From Morella rubra (Eukaryota > Streptophyta > Magnoliopsida > Fagales > Myricaceae): 64,000 nt of DNA. Location: the NCBI GenBank assembly GCA_003952965.2, contig CM025853.1, forward strand, positions 29,268,014 through 29,332,013. The letters run 5' to 3'. A model generated the notes under the pieces. It was not told the origin of the DNA. It saw nothing but the letters and a program-made list of their open reading frames with translations, and did no database searches. Positions 35,542 through 47,548 of this stretch are shown here, piece after piece. Each line of letters begins with the position of its first letter. Positions within the stretch are counted from its first letter, which is position 1. A program made the position numbers and the translations under genes.

Positions 35542-38500
35542 ATGTCGTTCTCGTTCTTCAAGCCGTCGAGGCCTAGATCCCCACAGGAGGTCGCCAAGGC
35601 CATCAAGGATAGCCTCATGGCCCTCGACAACAAAACCGTCGTCGAAGTTAAAGCCCTTGAGAAGGTCTCCTCTCTTTCTTTCTTTCTTATATCTCACAAA
35701 ATCATGATTGATGCTTCTGTATTATTTATTAAGCGATTCATTTAACACTTTTGGGAGAAATCTATTGATGTCACTTTGCGTACGCTATAATGATTGAATG
35801 TACTTTCCCTTGGGATTGTTGATGGGTCAACTTTTTGGACGTAAATGCATTGTTTGGCTACACCTGCAGTGTGGTTAGTTTTAAAGAGCGAGAAAAAACG
35901 TGTTCACTTTGAAAATCTTAACGTACCTGTGAGGGGAAAATTACTTTCAATTACTTATCCACCAAACATTTTGTGAGGAAGAAGATTGAAATGGTCACAG
36001 GGCACACATCTTGCTTCTTGTAGACGAATTATTGTACGAGTCAACTTCTGGTGAGCTCTTTGCTATGGCAGGAAGTAGAAAAATTGGAGGAATCAGGTGT
36101 TGGCACTTTATCTGTTGGAATGAATCGGTTTCTTTGTTTGGTGTGTTTTGGAATCGGTTTCTTTGTTTGGTGTGTTTTGGATATTGACGCTCGTTTGTTC
36201 CTACTATAGGCTCTGGAAGAAGTAGAAAAGAATTTCGGGACTATGAGATGTGTGCTTTGTGGGGACGGGGAGACTGAACCAAGTATGGACCAGGTTACCC
36301 TGTTGGTGCAAGAAATATGTAAAGAGGACGTTATTGCTCTCATGATTCACAAGTTGGCGATATTGGGATGGGAAGTAAGTTCGATATTCGGGGGGATTCT
36401 ACGAACTTTGTCTGGCGTTTGGCTCAACTGATTTCTCACATTGATGTAGTGTTCTTGACACAGGCAAGAAAGGATTTAGTCCACTGTTGGTCCATATTGT
36501 TGAAGCATAAGGTTGGTTCCACGTATTACTGTGTGCAATACATCGAAAACCATTTCGAGTTACTGGACTTTCTTGTTGTATGGTATGTTCAATACTCTTC
36601 CTTTTTAATCTTTTCCTTTCTCCGCTTATTTTCTTTTCGTCGTCCAAGTTGGAGGTATACAATACCCGCTAAGAAAAGGTACATTGAGCTGCCACTATTA
36701 TGTGGAGTGGCTGTGGTAATTAAAAGAGTTTTTATGAATATGCTGCCTTGTGGAAGGATTTAGCATTGTGGTGTTACTAGTGTTGAGAAGAATTCAAATT
36801 AGATTATTTAGGTTATTGAAGTCCTAACGATCAACTGGTATGATGCCATGTAGAAAAATATTGTCACCCATTGTGTTGTTTACTTAATATCTATATGTTT
36901 GTTCCTCTAGTTTAACATTGCAATCTTGCCTGCAGTTTGTTGCTATTTCGTGTGGTAGCTATGCTTTCCCTTAAATTGATATATACCATCCTGAATGCGG
37001 TATGCTTGGCACTTAGTACTATCTTATAAGCAGAATTAATAGGATAACGTTGCATGTGAGATATTGTTATCTTTTTTGAACAGCTATGACAACAAGGAAA
37101 TCGCTTTAAATTGTGGAAATATGTTGAGAGAATGCATCAAATTCGAGATACTCGCAAAGTAAGACACTCAAACTCTTCGTCTATGTTTTTATTTATCTTT
37201 TCTAATTGTCATGTCTTAATCAATTTGCTAAAGTTGTTTCCATTTCGTGAAAAAGCTCCATTGATACTCCCACTAGGGATTGTTGTACAACATGAGTTTC
37301 AACATAATCACAGAAGAGCTATACTTTGTGCTTGGGTTTTAGGCATATCTTGAAGACTTGTAGTTTATGTACGCAAAATCTGGACTTTCTATTATCACTG
37401 TTACCATCAGCACCTGTATCGCTATCATTTCTTTATGTCGATCCATCGAGGGTTTCAGAATGCTTTCGAGGCATACTTTTTGCGAGTTCTTTTCGCAAGG
37501 AGCTTCTGCAATGAATTGGCTCAGTCCCAAGTGCACTTGTACAAAACACTGATCATAACTAGTTGAACGTTTTGTATCTGTGATGATAAGTTTTGTTAAG
37601 GTCTCTGGTTAAGATTTATGAGCTGCTTCATTGTATGGATAGGAAATAATGTATTTGCATAATCTTTGACTGCAGAGTTTGTGAATCTTTTGATACGTTT
37701 TTTTACAACTGACCTTCATATTTTAGCGGTACATCTATTTTCTAAGGTGGAGGTCCTGTGTTCAACCAATCATTCTTAAACTTGTTAGGCGTCAAGGTTC
37801 CTTTTTGTTTTGTTGAGAAAAATGCATTTGGTTTTTCCCTGTATAGAGTGCAACAAGGGAAGAGACACGGCTTCCGAAGTTGAAAATTTGGTCACTCACT
37901 TCAAAATTGTTATCATATGGTTTTTTTAAAACTCTGAGATTCTAAGCTGATGATAATATAATGGTGGTGTTAAAGTAGAAGGTGGATCTTGTGGCCCTTG
38001 GTTCTGTTGAGGAATTTTTGTTTTGAGGCAATCTCATTTTTTGCAAGTTTCATTTTAGTTTATCCATTTACATTCGGTAGCAATTTTTCTTTCAGATACA
38101 TATTGGACTCTGCAAGCTTTCAGTTGTTCTTCAAATTTGTTGAGTTGCCTAATTTTGATGTTGCTTCTGATGCGTTTTCTACCTTTAAGGTCAGATCTAT
38201 GAGTGTTTAAGCTCCTATCATGTTGAATATTCAAGTTCCTTTATCTGCTATTCAAATAAAGAAATGTTTGGCAGGATCTTCTTACTAAACATGGAACTGT
38301 GGTCGCTGAATATTTGACGGCTCACTACGATGAGGTTTGCTTGCTCCAAATCCTTGTTCATTTATGATTCTGAGCAGATCTAGGCAGCAGCAAACGTTGC
38401 TTTGGAACTTCTAATGTATTTTTGATAAAATATTTTATGCATAGGAGATCTGCTTGACCAAGAATCTTCTTTCCTAAGGATAATATGAATCATCGTAATT

Positions 38501-40668
38501 CACTTGGTTTTTTTGAGACAAGCAAGTGCATCTACCCTGACTTTCTACACCTGCATGGTGCAGGCACTGAAGATAGCTTTTTTTGCCATAACTTTGGCAT
38601 ATTCATGTCCCATGTTATCTTTTTAGCCTATCTAATAAGAGATTCTTATTGCAGTTCTTCGATTCATACGAGAAACTTTTGACATCTAATAATTATGTGA
38701 CCCGGAGGCAATCTTTGAAGGTTTAGTCTCGTTGTAGTCCTCAAGTAGTGTTCTCTGCTGTTCTTTTCATCCGTAGAGGTGTTAACAATGTACTGTTCAT
38801 GTATTTCAGCTCCTATCAGAATTTCTCTTGGAGTCTCCAAATTCCCATATAATGAAGCGCTACATTTTAGAAGTCCGGTACTTGAAAGTCATGATGACAT
38901 TGCTGAAGGTAGAGGATTGTTTTCTTCATCTTCTTTTGTCCTCTATGGTTCTCGTGGTGTAGTTTGTTTAAATAACCAATGCTTCAGAATTGTGCACGAA
39001 TGCTTAAGAGTTTGGTTAATGAGAATGGAATTTTAGTTTGCGTAACCAAAGACTTCTCTTTATCATTCACATTTCTTTCTTGTTCCTAGCTTGGTTTGTC
39101 TCATATTGTTAGTTTAATTGCTGTTGTACTGATATTTGGCCCAATGGCTCAGAAGGGGAAAGAAACCAAAAACAAAATAGAAAGAGGTATCAGAATCAAT
39201 GGCACGTTTGTGCTTTTTATGCCAAGGCATGAGATCTGATTAATGATCCAATACTATCCTAGATTTGTCCTGATGATACAGATCAAGGACTAAACTAGAG
39301 TGCAGAAGGGTTGTTAACTCCTAGTTAGAATTTCTGTTCTGTATGAAACTAAATTATTCGGTAATCTCCGGTGGAGCCCCTGAAGCTTTGTTTTTCTCTG
39401 TGCTCATCTGACTAAAACTGTCCTATTTTGCCCCTTGAATAGGCTCAAACTTTTGAGTTGATAATGGTAATTCTTGATGAACGAACAGAAACCCCAAGCT
39501 AACTTTCCAATTTTTGACTATTTTGTTTGTCTGGACAGGATTCAAGCAAAAATATCCAGATATCAGCTTTCCACATTTTCAAGGTGCTTGAATTTGTTTC
39601 CATTTCCTATAGTTGCTAATTTGGCTATTTTCATGTTCATTCTGGTACAGTATGAAAATTCCGTAGTGTCCTGGATATATCAATTTCTTTGATGACATGT
39701 TCCCTATTTGTCAACCGTTAAAGGTTTTGCTGATTTGCTTACAATCCGTGTTTCTTGTTTATTTGTTTCAGGTTTTTGTTGCTAATCCTAACAAGCCACA
39801 AGAAGTAAAGGTTATTCTGGCAAAAAACCATGAGAAATTACTGGAATTGCTTCACAATCTGTCTGTTGGCAAAGGTTATTCTATCTCTTTGGCAATGCAT
39901 CTCCTAGACAGCCTCACATTGACTCCAACATTGGGATAAATTATCATCTGGTCCCTGGGGTTTACTTGATTATCAAATCACTCCCCAAACTTCAACTTTC
40001 ATCAATTTACTCCATGTGGTTACCCGTTGATACGAATTAGGTCCATCTTCTTTAGTTTGTTCATGTGATGCTCAAACTTGATTCTATTTGATGCCATTAC
40101 CCGTTGGTACGAATTAGGTCCATCTTCTTTAAACTCCTTGCCTTTGAAACCCTTGGATTTGAAATTTGTGTGGAGATGTTGGACACAAAAATGGTGCTTG
40201 ACTCCCAAAACATTATCTCATCGAAGGAATCTATGAACATTTACAAAACACATATTAGCATATGACACAAAACACATATTAGTTATAGATAACATAAGGT
40301 ACATTTTGTCAATCGGACATAAAATACCCATGAAGTTTTTAGACGGGTAGGGGATGGAAGGACCTGATTTGTATCCGAGGATAGCCACAGGGAGTAAATT
40401 GATGAAAGTTGAAGTTCGGAGAGTGATTTGATAATTACGTAATCCATAGGGACCAAACGAACGATGATTTATCCCTCCTAAATAAAAATGGACTCTGAAT
40501 TGTCATGTAAAACAATCTACACAAAACCTGACCTTCCTTTCCGTTGTAGTTACCAGTGCTAATTTTTTAATCTTTGCAGGAGCTGAAGATGAGCAATTCG
40601 ATGAGGAAAAGGAACTGATCGTTAAGGAAATCGAAAGACTAGCTCGTTTGCCAATTCTTGAGTCCTAG
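35542..40668 (+). CDS. MO25: MO25-like protein (11 coding exons)
   Basis: Plant homologue of MO25/CAB39, an armadillo-like helical scaffold that activates STE20-type kinases and acts in cell division and polarity. Coding exons: 35542-35664, 36210-36374, 36464-36582, 37084-37158, 38096-38189, 38275-38334, 38655-38720, 38810-38908, 39539-39583, 39772-39874, 40580-40668. Joins are in frame and encode 345 residues (343 usual). The start [20 protein letters not shown] and the blocks [37 protein letters not shown] and [18 protein letters not shown] are family hallmarks. The ending is LARLPILES. No disabling change is seen. A perfect 29-bp tandem duplication lies just before exon 2, and a 543-bp MITE sits in intron 10. 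It matches the Arabidopsis At5g18940 position next to SAMDC4 (from memory). Confidence 0.95.
36122..36179 (+). repeat. Perfect 29-bp tandem duplication in MO25 intron 1
   Basis: The 29-bp unit starting GAATCGGTTTCTTTG occurs twice back to back (36122-36150, 36151-36179), ending 30 nt before exon 2. Confidence 0.95.
37730..37800 (+). mobile_element. Possible SINE fragment in MO25 intron 4
   Basis: TTTAGCGGTACATCTATTTT followed by GGTCCTGTGTTCAACC resembles the A- and B-box spacing of tRNA-derived SINEs. Boundaries are unclear. Confidence 0.3.
39933..40475. mobile_element. MITE with about 130-bp terminal inverted repeats in MO25 intron 10
   Basis: The left end GGGATAAATTATCATCTGGT and the reverse complement of the right end, GGGATAAATCATCGTTCGTT, match. 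Both continue through TTATCAAATCACTC..., AACTTCAACTTTCATCAATT and TACTCC.TGTGG. The left arm has an internal near-perfect 35-bp duplication (40020-40054 and 40097-40131, TTACCCGTTGATACGAATTA). No protein is encoded. No clean target duplication. It would fold into a long hairpin in the intron. Confidence 0.8.
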
Positions 40669-42201
40669 TTCATGTCTCCTATATGCTAACTTTCCTTCTG
40701 TTCTGATATCTACCGTTGAGCCTTAATGCTTATTCTATCTGATGAATCTACAAAGACCCACAAACTAGTGGAAGAATATGTGCAACCGTCTGTCCTTGTT
40801 GATTCAGACTGCATTCATTAGTAAAAGGTGTGGATCTCAATCCTATGTTATTTATTCAGAGTGATGCTTTGTTTGGATGGGGAAAAAAATGTTTTGTTGG
40901 AATTTTTTTTATTAGAGGTAGCGTAGATTATATTGGGGTCACGGTGCCCAGATGAATCCGCCTCATTGGCAGGCATTCTACTGCCAGAACCATCTACATT
41001 CTTTCGGTTTAAAATCATTTTTTGATTCGCATGGGGGTGTTGGATAGGTTTTAAGTCATATAGGGCAAAATGCTGCTATAATAAAGCAATTTTGCTTTAG
41101 GTCTAAATATTCTAACATTTTTTCCCATCAAAATTTTTGCCAGCGGTTTCTGTCTTTCTTCGAGTGCTTTGTTTCCTTTAGGAAGGGAAACACAAATATA
41201 TTATCCTGAGGAAAATAGCATTACACCATAAACAGATTCATTCTACCTATTGGATATCTGAATAACAAGTGGAGACAGGAAGCTAGAAATTCACTTTTGA
41301 GGGGGCCAATTGTAAAAAAGCATATTTCGTGTATAAGTAGAGACCTATTTGACAATAGGGTTAAATAAATTTTTTTACTATTAAGGTTATGACATTTTGC
41401 ACCCAAAATTGTTATATTTTGCCTTTAACTACAAACAGTTTACATTTTACATTCCTAACTGTTAATTTGGACGGAAATTTTTATTTTTATCAGAAAAATG
41501 ACGATTTTATCTTTATAATTTTTTTACAATTATATTTTGTATGTACATAAATTTGTCATTTTATTGAACTAAAATAATAATTTTTTTGTGCAAAATGTTA
41601 GAACCTAATAGTCCAAAGCCAAAAAGTATATTTTTCTAAGCAATTTTATTGACGAATGAAATGATAAATTTATCTTCATAATTTTTATAGTGATATTTTT
41701 GTTAGTGTAAAATTGTTATTTTAAAAAGTTAAAAATAATTTTTTTTATTAAAATTGATGAAATTATTTAAACTAACGGCAGAAAAAGTAGGAAGTGATTA
41801 AAATCAACAGTGGATAGATATAAAATGGATGAAAATAAGGAGTCTTTATTTTTTTTCTATTTTTTTTACTCGCTTATTTATTTATCGTACAGTTTTAGAC
41901 GTTTAGAAGTAGAGTATTTCTTGGTTAGGTAAGCCTTTAGAAATAGAGTTGCTGTAGGACAGTAAGAGCAGAAGTCCTCACGCAGTTGACAACAATGGTT
42001 GACCTGGAGAAGGAACATTAAGATATACGGCACCCTGATCTTCTCTATACATAATCATTACCCGCCTGAAAATCTCCTCCGACCGGTATATACCTCGCCT
42101 GATAATATTCCTAATTCCTTTCCTCTTATCGACGCTCGCACCCGTATCAAATCCACTCCCTCACTCCAACCCCAAATTTTCCAACTTATCCCTGCCTCTC
42201 C
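40669..42201. other. Intergenic region between MO25 and BSD gene 1
   Basis: Contains the MO25 3' untranslated region and an AT-rich stretch (41360-41870) with short repeated motifs such as TTTATCTTTATAATTTTT. No gene was recognised. Confidence 0.5.
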
Positions 42202-43344
42202 ATGTATTTCCTCAAGTCCGTCTTCGCGGACGACCCGCGCCCCTCCGATTCTTCCATGCCCCCGTTGCAACCCCGGAACGACGACGCTCCGGACCCCAAC
42301 CCAAGCGGCGCTTGGAGCGTCGGCGGGTTGATCAAGACGCTCGCCCGCGACCTCGAGGAGTTCGGGTCCGGGTTGAAGAAAGAGACGGGGGTGATCCGAG
42401 AAGTCGCCTCCCGTGCCGTCCTGGGCCTCCCGGCTTCGCTCGAGGTCGGCGCGTCTGTCGCTCATGAGTCGCTTGAGTCGGTCGGGTATGCCATCGACAA
42501 CATCGGGAGCTCCGTCTGGAGGTCCACGGCGGGGATCATCACTCACGGTAGGGACTCACTTCCAGCCTCTGCTCGAGATTCCGATTCATTCGATAACAAT
42601 AAAAACAATGCAAGTAATAGTCAGTGTTCGGATTTGAAACCGGACGGTAGGTTCGATGCGCAATTGCGTCTAATTCAGGGCGATATCAGTACTTTTTTGG
42701 AGGAACCAGAGAATTCGAAGAGTTACAACGAGTGGAAGAAACAGTTTGTGTTGGAGGAAAAGGGTGAGGAAATTGAGAACTTGATTGCAGAGAATGGCGT
42801 AATTGGAGAGATTTATGGGGAGGCTGTTCCGAGTCGGGTTGATAAGGGGAGCTTTTGGAGTAGGTACTTTTATAGCGTGCATAAGCTGAAGAAAGCGAAT
42901 GATGCAAGAGGTAAGCTAGTGGAGCGAGCGATTTCCGATGAAGTCGAGAATTTGAGGTGGGATTCTGGAGATAATGATGGACCGAAGTCAAAGGCAGAAT
43001 CGAGTGCCCATGGCAAGGTTGAGAACGTTGAAGTTGGATCCGAGACGGAGAATGATGAGACGGGTGGCGACAGATGGGATGAGGAAATGGCGTTGGAGGG
43101 GAAGGCCGAAAGTTCAGAATCTGAGAGAGATAGTGATGTTTCAGTAGTTTCGAGCCAGCCGTCGTTGCTGGACGTAGAAGACCTGGGGTGGGATAAGATC
43201 GAATACATCGGAAGCAATGATGAGGACAAAGTGAATCCTGCTAGGAGTGCAAATAGGGTTGATTTGCATGAGCTGCTCAGTGAGGAAGAGGAAGAGAAGG
43301 AGGGAGGATCTGAGTTGGGAGTGGGATATGAAATCGTAAATTAA
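42202..43344 (+). CDS. BSD domain-containing protein, tandem copy 1
   Basis: Intronless 380-residue protein. The N-terminal half has the plant-specific block LIKTLARDLEEFGSGLKKET, IREVASRAVLGLPASLEVGA and SLESVGYAIDNIGSSVWRST. The BSD domain follows at about 155-235, ending in the signature FWSRYFYSVHKL. The C-terminal third is acidic and low in complexity. BSD domains occur in TFIIH p62, synapse-associated and DOS2-like proteins; the plant family has no settled biochemical role. Its first exon-like start MYFLKSVFADD aligns with MNFFKTVFSED of the neighbour at 45042, which supports this ATG. It forms a direct tandem pair with the next gene. Confidence 0.9.
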   Translation: MYFLKSVFADDPRPSDSSMPPLQPRNDDAPDPNPSGAWSVGGLIKTLARDLEEFGSGLKKETGVIREVASRAVLGLPASLEVGASVAHESLESVGYAIDNIGSSVWRSTAGIITHGRDSLPASARDSDSFDNNKNNASNSQCSDLKPDGRFDAQLRLIQGDISTFLEEPENSKSYNEWKKQFVLEEKGEEIENLIAENGVIGEIYGEAVPSRVDKGSFWSRYFYSVHKLKKANDARGKLVERAISDEVENLRWDSGDNDGPKSKAESSAHGKVENVEVGSETENDETGGDRWDEEMALEGKAESSESERDSDVSVVSSQPSLLDVEDLGWDKIEYIGSNDEDKVNPARSANRVDLHELLSEEEEEKEGGSELGVGYEIVN

Positions 43345-45041
43345 TTTAGGTTTTAGAGATTACACAATTCTTCTGAAGAATAAAGGGTTCAATTACATTA
43401 TTTTTAAGATGTAATTAATGCTTCTCTTTTTGTCTGTGTCTCTGTTTACACTTGAAGTGATTAGATTGTCTTGTGTTTGAACTTTATCCTGTCTGTATTT
43501 CTGTTTGGCAAGCATAAAAATCTATTATTTTTTTTTTAAATATGTTTTAACACATTTTGACAAAAAAAAAAAACATCGACTTGTCTTCTCACTTTTTTAC
43601 AAAAGCTTAATAAAATTGATGATACTCTTAATTAAAAAAAAATTAATCACTCTCATGTGGTCTAAACTTTATATGAATAACATTGAATAATATAATATCT
43701 ATTTATTATGTTTATCTCTTTTTATATTATGGGGGCATTTGTTTGCTTAATTTTTTGGAGGCTCAAAATTTTCATTATACCAAATAGATTTTACAAATCT
43801 TAATAAAATTTATACTTTTATACATACACTTTACATTTTTTACAAATTTTAATAAATTTCAACATTCGAAAAATTCTTAAAATTTTAAAAATATTTTTCA
43901 AAATTTCGGTAAACAAACATCTCCCGTAGCTGTTTGCTTTGAAGACATGTCTTCCTATGCGTGTTCATGTATCGGGTTGACGTACTTTTAGTGCCTGTAC
44001 GGGGTTAATTTCACGTAATTGCTTGTTGACCATAAAAATCCCAACAATCTATTTAATTTAATGATGTGGGAAGATTTATTGCCTAATCGTAGGCACTGCA
44101 GTGCTGGAAGATGGGCGTTTAAAGTATTTCAGAATATCAAAAGTCAACTTCTATTTTTTATTATAAGTTTGTTCACTAGGTTTCGTTTGTTTTATTGGAA
44201 ATATATTTTCTCTATTTTTCGGTGTTGGAGGAATTTGTTAAAATTTTATTCAAATAAAAATAGAATTAATCAAATGAGAACTAATTTACTTAAAATAGTT
44301 TATTATATTGACATATATCTTTTGTATTTATAATTTAATGTACTTTATTTTTAAAAAAATGTTTAATTTTTTTATTATAAAGTATTTTATTTGATTTTTT
44401 ACCTAGGTTATTTTTAATTAGTTTTAAATTAATATTAAGAATTAAATTTACTAATTATACAAGATTACTAAAAATATAAAGTGTATCAAATATTAAAATT
44501 TACTTAAAACATGTTTTGAAGTAGTAATTAAAAATTAAAAATTAAAATATTTTAATGAAACAAAATTCACTTGAAACTATTTTATATTATGAAAAACTTT
44601 ACGTGGGAGTGTGAATCTCTTTTGATTTCTGTTTCAAGCAAGGTTTTGTTATAATTTTTTTTATCCATTTTTTAAAATATTTTTTTTCTATTTGTTTGGT
44701 GAAAATCAGCACTTTAGAGACATCCCATGTCAACATCTGGGTTAGGTACTTGACAGAACAGACTCTGTGATATATCCTCAAAGATCAAATTATTAGAATA
44801 GGAAATTATAACAAAAAAATAACAATTTAAGGAGGTTAAATTGCATCTTGAAATTTTACGAGTAGATCACAAAATAAGTGGCAGTTCATGCTTCATAGAA
44901 ATAAAAGTGTAATTTGGTTTTTAGATTTTTTTTTTTCGGAACCAAAACCAGAGACTATTTAATTCCATCTTAAATATATTGTATCGGCCCTCACTCCAAC
45001 CCGCCGTTCCCTTTTTCTGGAAGTATCCTAATTCCTCCTCC
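43345..45041. other. Spacer between the two BSD genes
   Basis: About 1.7 kb of very AT-rich DNA with a Tourist-like MITE at 43731-43925. A short stretch before 45042 (CCTCACTCCAACCC) resembles the sequence before copy 1, consistent with a duplicated leader. No gene was recognised. Confidence 0.55.
43731..43925. mobile_element. Tourist-like MITE, about 195 bp
   Basis: The left end GGGGGCATTTGTTTGC and the reverse complement of the right end, GGGAGATGTTTGTTTACC, are related. The interior is A/T-rich with TTACAAATTTTAATAAA-type motifs. Similar to the element at 47314-47548, but its target duplication has decayed. Confidence 0.5.
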
Positions 45042-46271
45042 ATGAATTTCTTCAAGACCGTCTTCTCCGAAGATCTAAGTCCGTCCGATTCATCCACGCC
45101 TCAATCACAACCCCCAGACGACGATGCTTCGCATTCTACCCCGAACCCAAGCAGCGGTTGGAGCTTCGGCGTGATGTTGAAGACGCTCACGCGCGACCTC
45201 GAGGAATTCGGGTCCGGGTTGAAGAAAGAGACAGCCCTGATCCGAGAAGTCGCCTCGCGCGCCGTCCAGGACATTCCGGGTTCGCTCGAGGTCGGCGCGT
45301 CTGTCGCTCATGGGTCGCTCGAGTCGGTTGGCCAAGCCATCGACGGCATCGGGACCTCTGTCTGGAAGTCGACGACCGAAATCATCTCTCACGGTAGGGA
45401 CACACTTCTAGCCCCTGATCTAGATTCCGATTCATCTGATAGTAATAGAAACAATAGAAGTGTTATCAGTAAACAATTGAGCAGCAGTACTGGTCTGGTT
45501 TCGGATTCGAAACGGTACAGTAGGTTCGATGCGCAACTGGGTGCAATTCAGGGAGATATGAATACTTATTTGGAGGAACCGGAGGATTTGGATAGTTACA
45601 ACGAGTGGAAGAAACAGTTTGTGTTGGAGGAAAAGGGGGAGGAGATAGAGAATATGATTGCGGAGAATGGCGTAATCGCAGAGATTTATGAGGAGGTTGT
45701 TCCGGGTAGGGTTGAAAAGGGGATCTTTTGGAGTAGGTATTTTTATAGGGTGCATAAGCTGAAGCAAGCGGAAGATGCAAGAGCTAAGCTCGTGAAGCGA
45801 GCGATTTCTGGGGAAGAAGAAGAGGATTTGACTTGGGATTATGATGATGAAGCTGGAGATCATAATGAATCTGAGCCTAAGGCAGAATTGAGTGTCCATG
45901 ACAATGTGGAAAACGTGGAGGTTGGATCCGAGAGAGCAAATGATGAGCAGGGTGATGTTAAGTTAGAAATGAGATCGGATGAAAAAGTAGTGTTGGAGGG
46001 GAAGACAGAAAGTGTTGAATCCGAGAGAGAGAGTGATGTTTCAGTTGTTTCGAATCAGCAGGTATTGCCGGAGGAAGAAGACCTGGGGTGGGATGAGATT
46101 GAAGATATTGGAAGCAATGATGAGAACAAAGGGGATGCTGCTGGGAGGGGAGAGAGGCTTGATTTGCATAAGCGGCTCAGCGTGGCAGAGGAGGAGGAGG
46201 ATCTGAATTGGGATGTCGACGACGATGATGATGATGATGATGATGATGAAGTTGGGCAAGTTAAATCCTGA
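45042..46271 (+). CDS. BSD domain-containing protein, tandem copy 2
   Basis: Intronless 409-residue paralogue of the gene at 42202. The start MNFFKTVFSEDLSPSDSS is taken rather than the in-frame ATG 63 nt upstream, because it aligns with copy 1. The conserved N-terminal block and BSD domain (about 187-265, ending FWSRYFYRVHKL) are intact and close to copy 1, with stretches such as SYNEWKKQFVLEEKGEEIEN nearly identical. The tail diverges. It repeats an acidic motif (EDLGWDEIEDIGSND, EEDLNWDVDD) and ends in a run of about eleven Asp encoded by a GAC/GAT trinucleotide repeat. Function is as uncertain as for copy 1. Confidence 0.9.
   Translation: MNFFKTVFSEDLSPSDSSTPQSQPPDDDASHSTPNPSSGWSFGVMLKTLTRDLEEFGSGLKKETALIREVASRAVQDIPGSLEVGASVAHGSLESVGQAIDGIGTSVWKSTTEIISHGRDTLLAPDLDSDSSDSNRNNRSVISKQLSSSTGLVSDSKRYSRFDAQLGAIQGDMNTYLEEPEDLDSYNEWKKQFVLEEKGEEIENMIAENGVIAEIYEEVVPGRVEKGIFWSRYFYRVHKLKQAEDARAKLVKRAISGEEEEDLTWDYDDEAGDHNESEPKAELSVHDNVENVEVGSERANDEQGDVKLEMRSDEKVVLEGKTESVESERESDVSVVSNQQVLPEEEDLGWDEIEDIGSNDENKGDAAGRGERLDLHKRLSVAEEEEDLNWDVDDDDDDDDDDEVGQVKS
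46217..46249 (+). repeat. (GAT)n trinucleotide repeat encoding poly-Asp
   Basis: Two or three GAC then consecutive GAT codons near the end of BSD copy 2. Likely to vary in length between alleles. Confidence 0.85.
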
Positions 46272-47313
46272 TTGTTTTAGGTAGTAAAACTCACGGAGTG
46301 TCCTGATCTGATAAAGTGGAGTTATATTCTCGCAGATTGGTTCCCCTGCAAATTATTTACATATCAGTGGTATTGGATTATTTGGTCTTTCATAGATGAA
46401 GTTTTAAATCGTCAACTTTGTATCTGTCTGGCCTCTGTAGATTAAGCTTTAATCCTCTTCTTTGTTTCTGTCTCTGTTCACTTGAAGTGATCGGATTCAT
46501 CCTACTGTGTGATCTTGTAATTTAATAATCCATTTTCAAAACTTCAATAGCCCTTCCTTTCCCCTTTGCCCTTCCTTCTTCTTAGTGGAGGTCCTTGCAG
46601 TAACCAGTATTATGTGTTGTGCGAGGGAGGTTCTTATACAGTTCAACTTTCAAGACTACCACTTTACTTATGGTGATCAGCTCCATGTATGCATTGTTGG
46701 TTTACAATTTCAAATATTGCTGAGGGACTTCAATAAGTTCGTGTGTTATCCACCAAGTAGTTTAAGGCCTTGAGCGTTAATCGAAGTAGCTTAATTGTTG
46801 GGAACAATATGATTTCGATTGTTTGATAGAAATTCAGTTTCATGTTATGAATTTGTGTTTGTGATTCGGCTCTATCTTGGACCCTATTGTATAAAATATA
46901 GTTTAATTACCAATACAGTTATTGTGACATTAATTTTTAATAAATCAATTCCTAAGGTACAATTTTGAACCAGTCGATTCTTATGGACTATTTTTCAGAT
47001 ATATGGATTCTTTCGTCTACCAAATGTTAGTCCACTAATGTAGACGAAGTATGGAATAGGTTGTCTGATGTTGAAAATGGACATCCCAATTTCGATTTTA
47101 TGTCGGTCTTTTGTTAGTCAAATAACATTATAGAGCCTTTTTTCTTTAATCATATCTTTCTTTTTGCAATCTAGATGGCTATAGATACTATCTATTTGGT
47201 CTGTTTTTCAGAATTGATATGGAAGATCCTCATAGGAACTGTGTTTCCTTTCTGTTTCAATATCAATCATATCAAGAACAAAGTCGGGAAAGTTAACTAC
47301 AATATGGAACTAA

Positions 47314-47548
47314 GGGCATGTTCGTTTGCCTAAAAATTTAAGAATTTAAATCCAATTTTTTAAATTTATACTCATAACATTATTTTTACACACATATCAA
47401 TACAATTCATCATTACCTTTTTTACCCACATCAATACAACTTTAACAACTTTTATAATTTTTACATACATGCCAATAAAATTTAAATATCACCTAAATAT
47501 TCACACTATTCTTAAAATTTTTAAAATTTTTTCAAAACGAATATGCCC
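47314..47548. mobile_element. PIF/Harbinger Tourist-like MITE, 235 bp, TAA duplication
   Basis: The left end GGGCATGTTCGTTTGCC and the reverse complement of the right end, GGGCATATTCGTTTTGA, form terminal inverted repeats. The element is flanked by TAA at 47311-47313 and 47549-47551, the 3-bp TWA target duplication of this superfamily. The interior is AT-rich and non-coding. Confidence 0.75.

Noticed and set aside
42058..42546. Antisense 162-codon frame over BSD gene 1 (similar at 45105-45392 over copy 2)
   Set aside because: Both are GC-rich mirror frames of the conserved BSD coding sequence.
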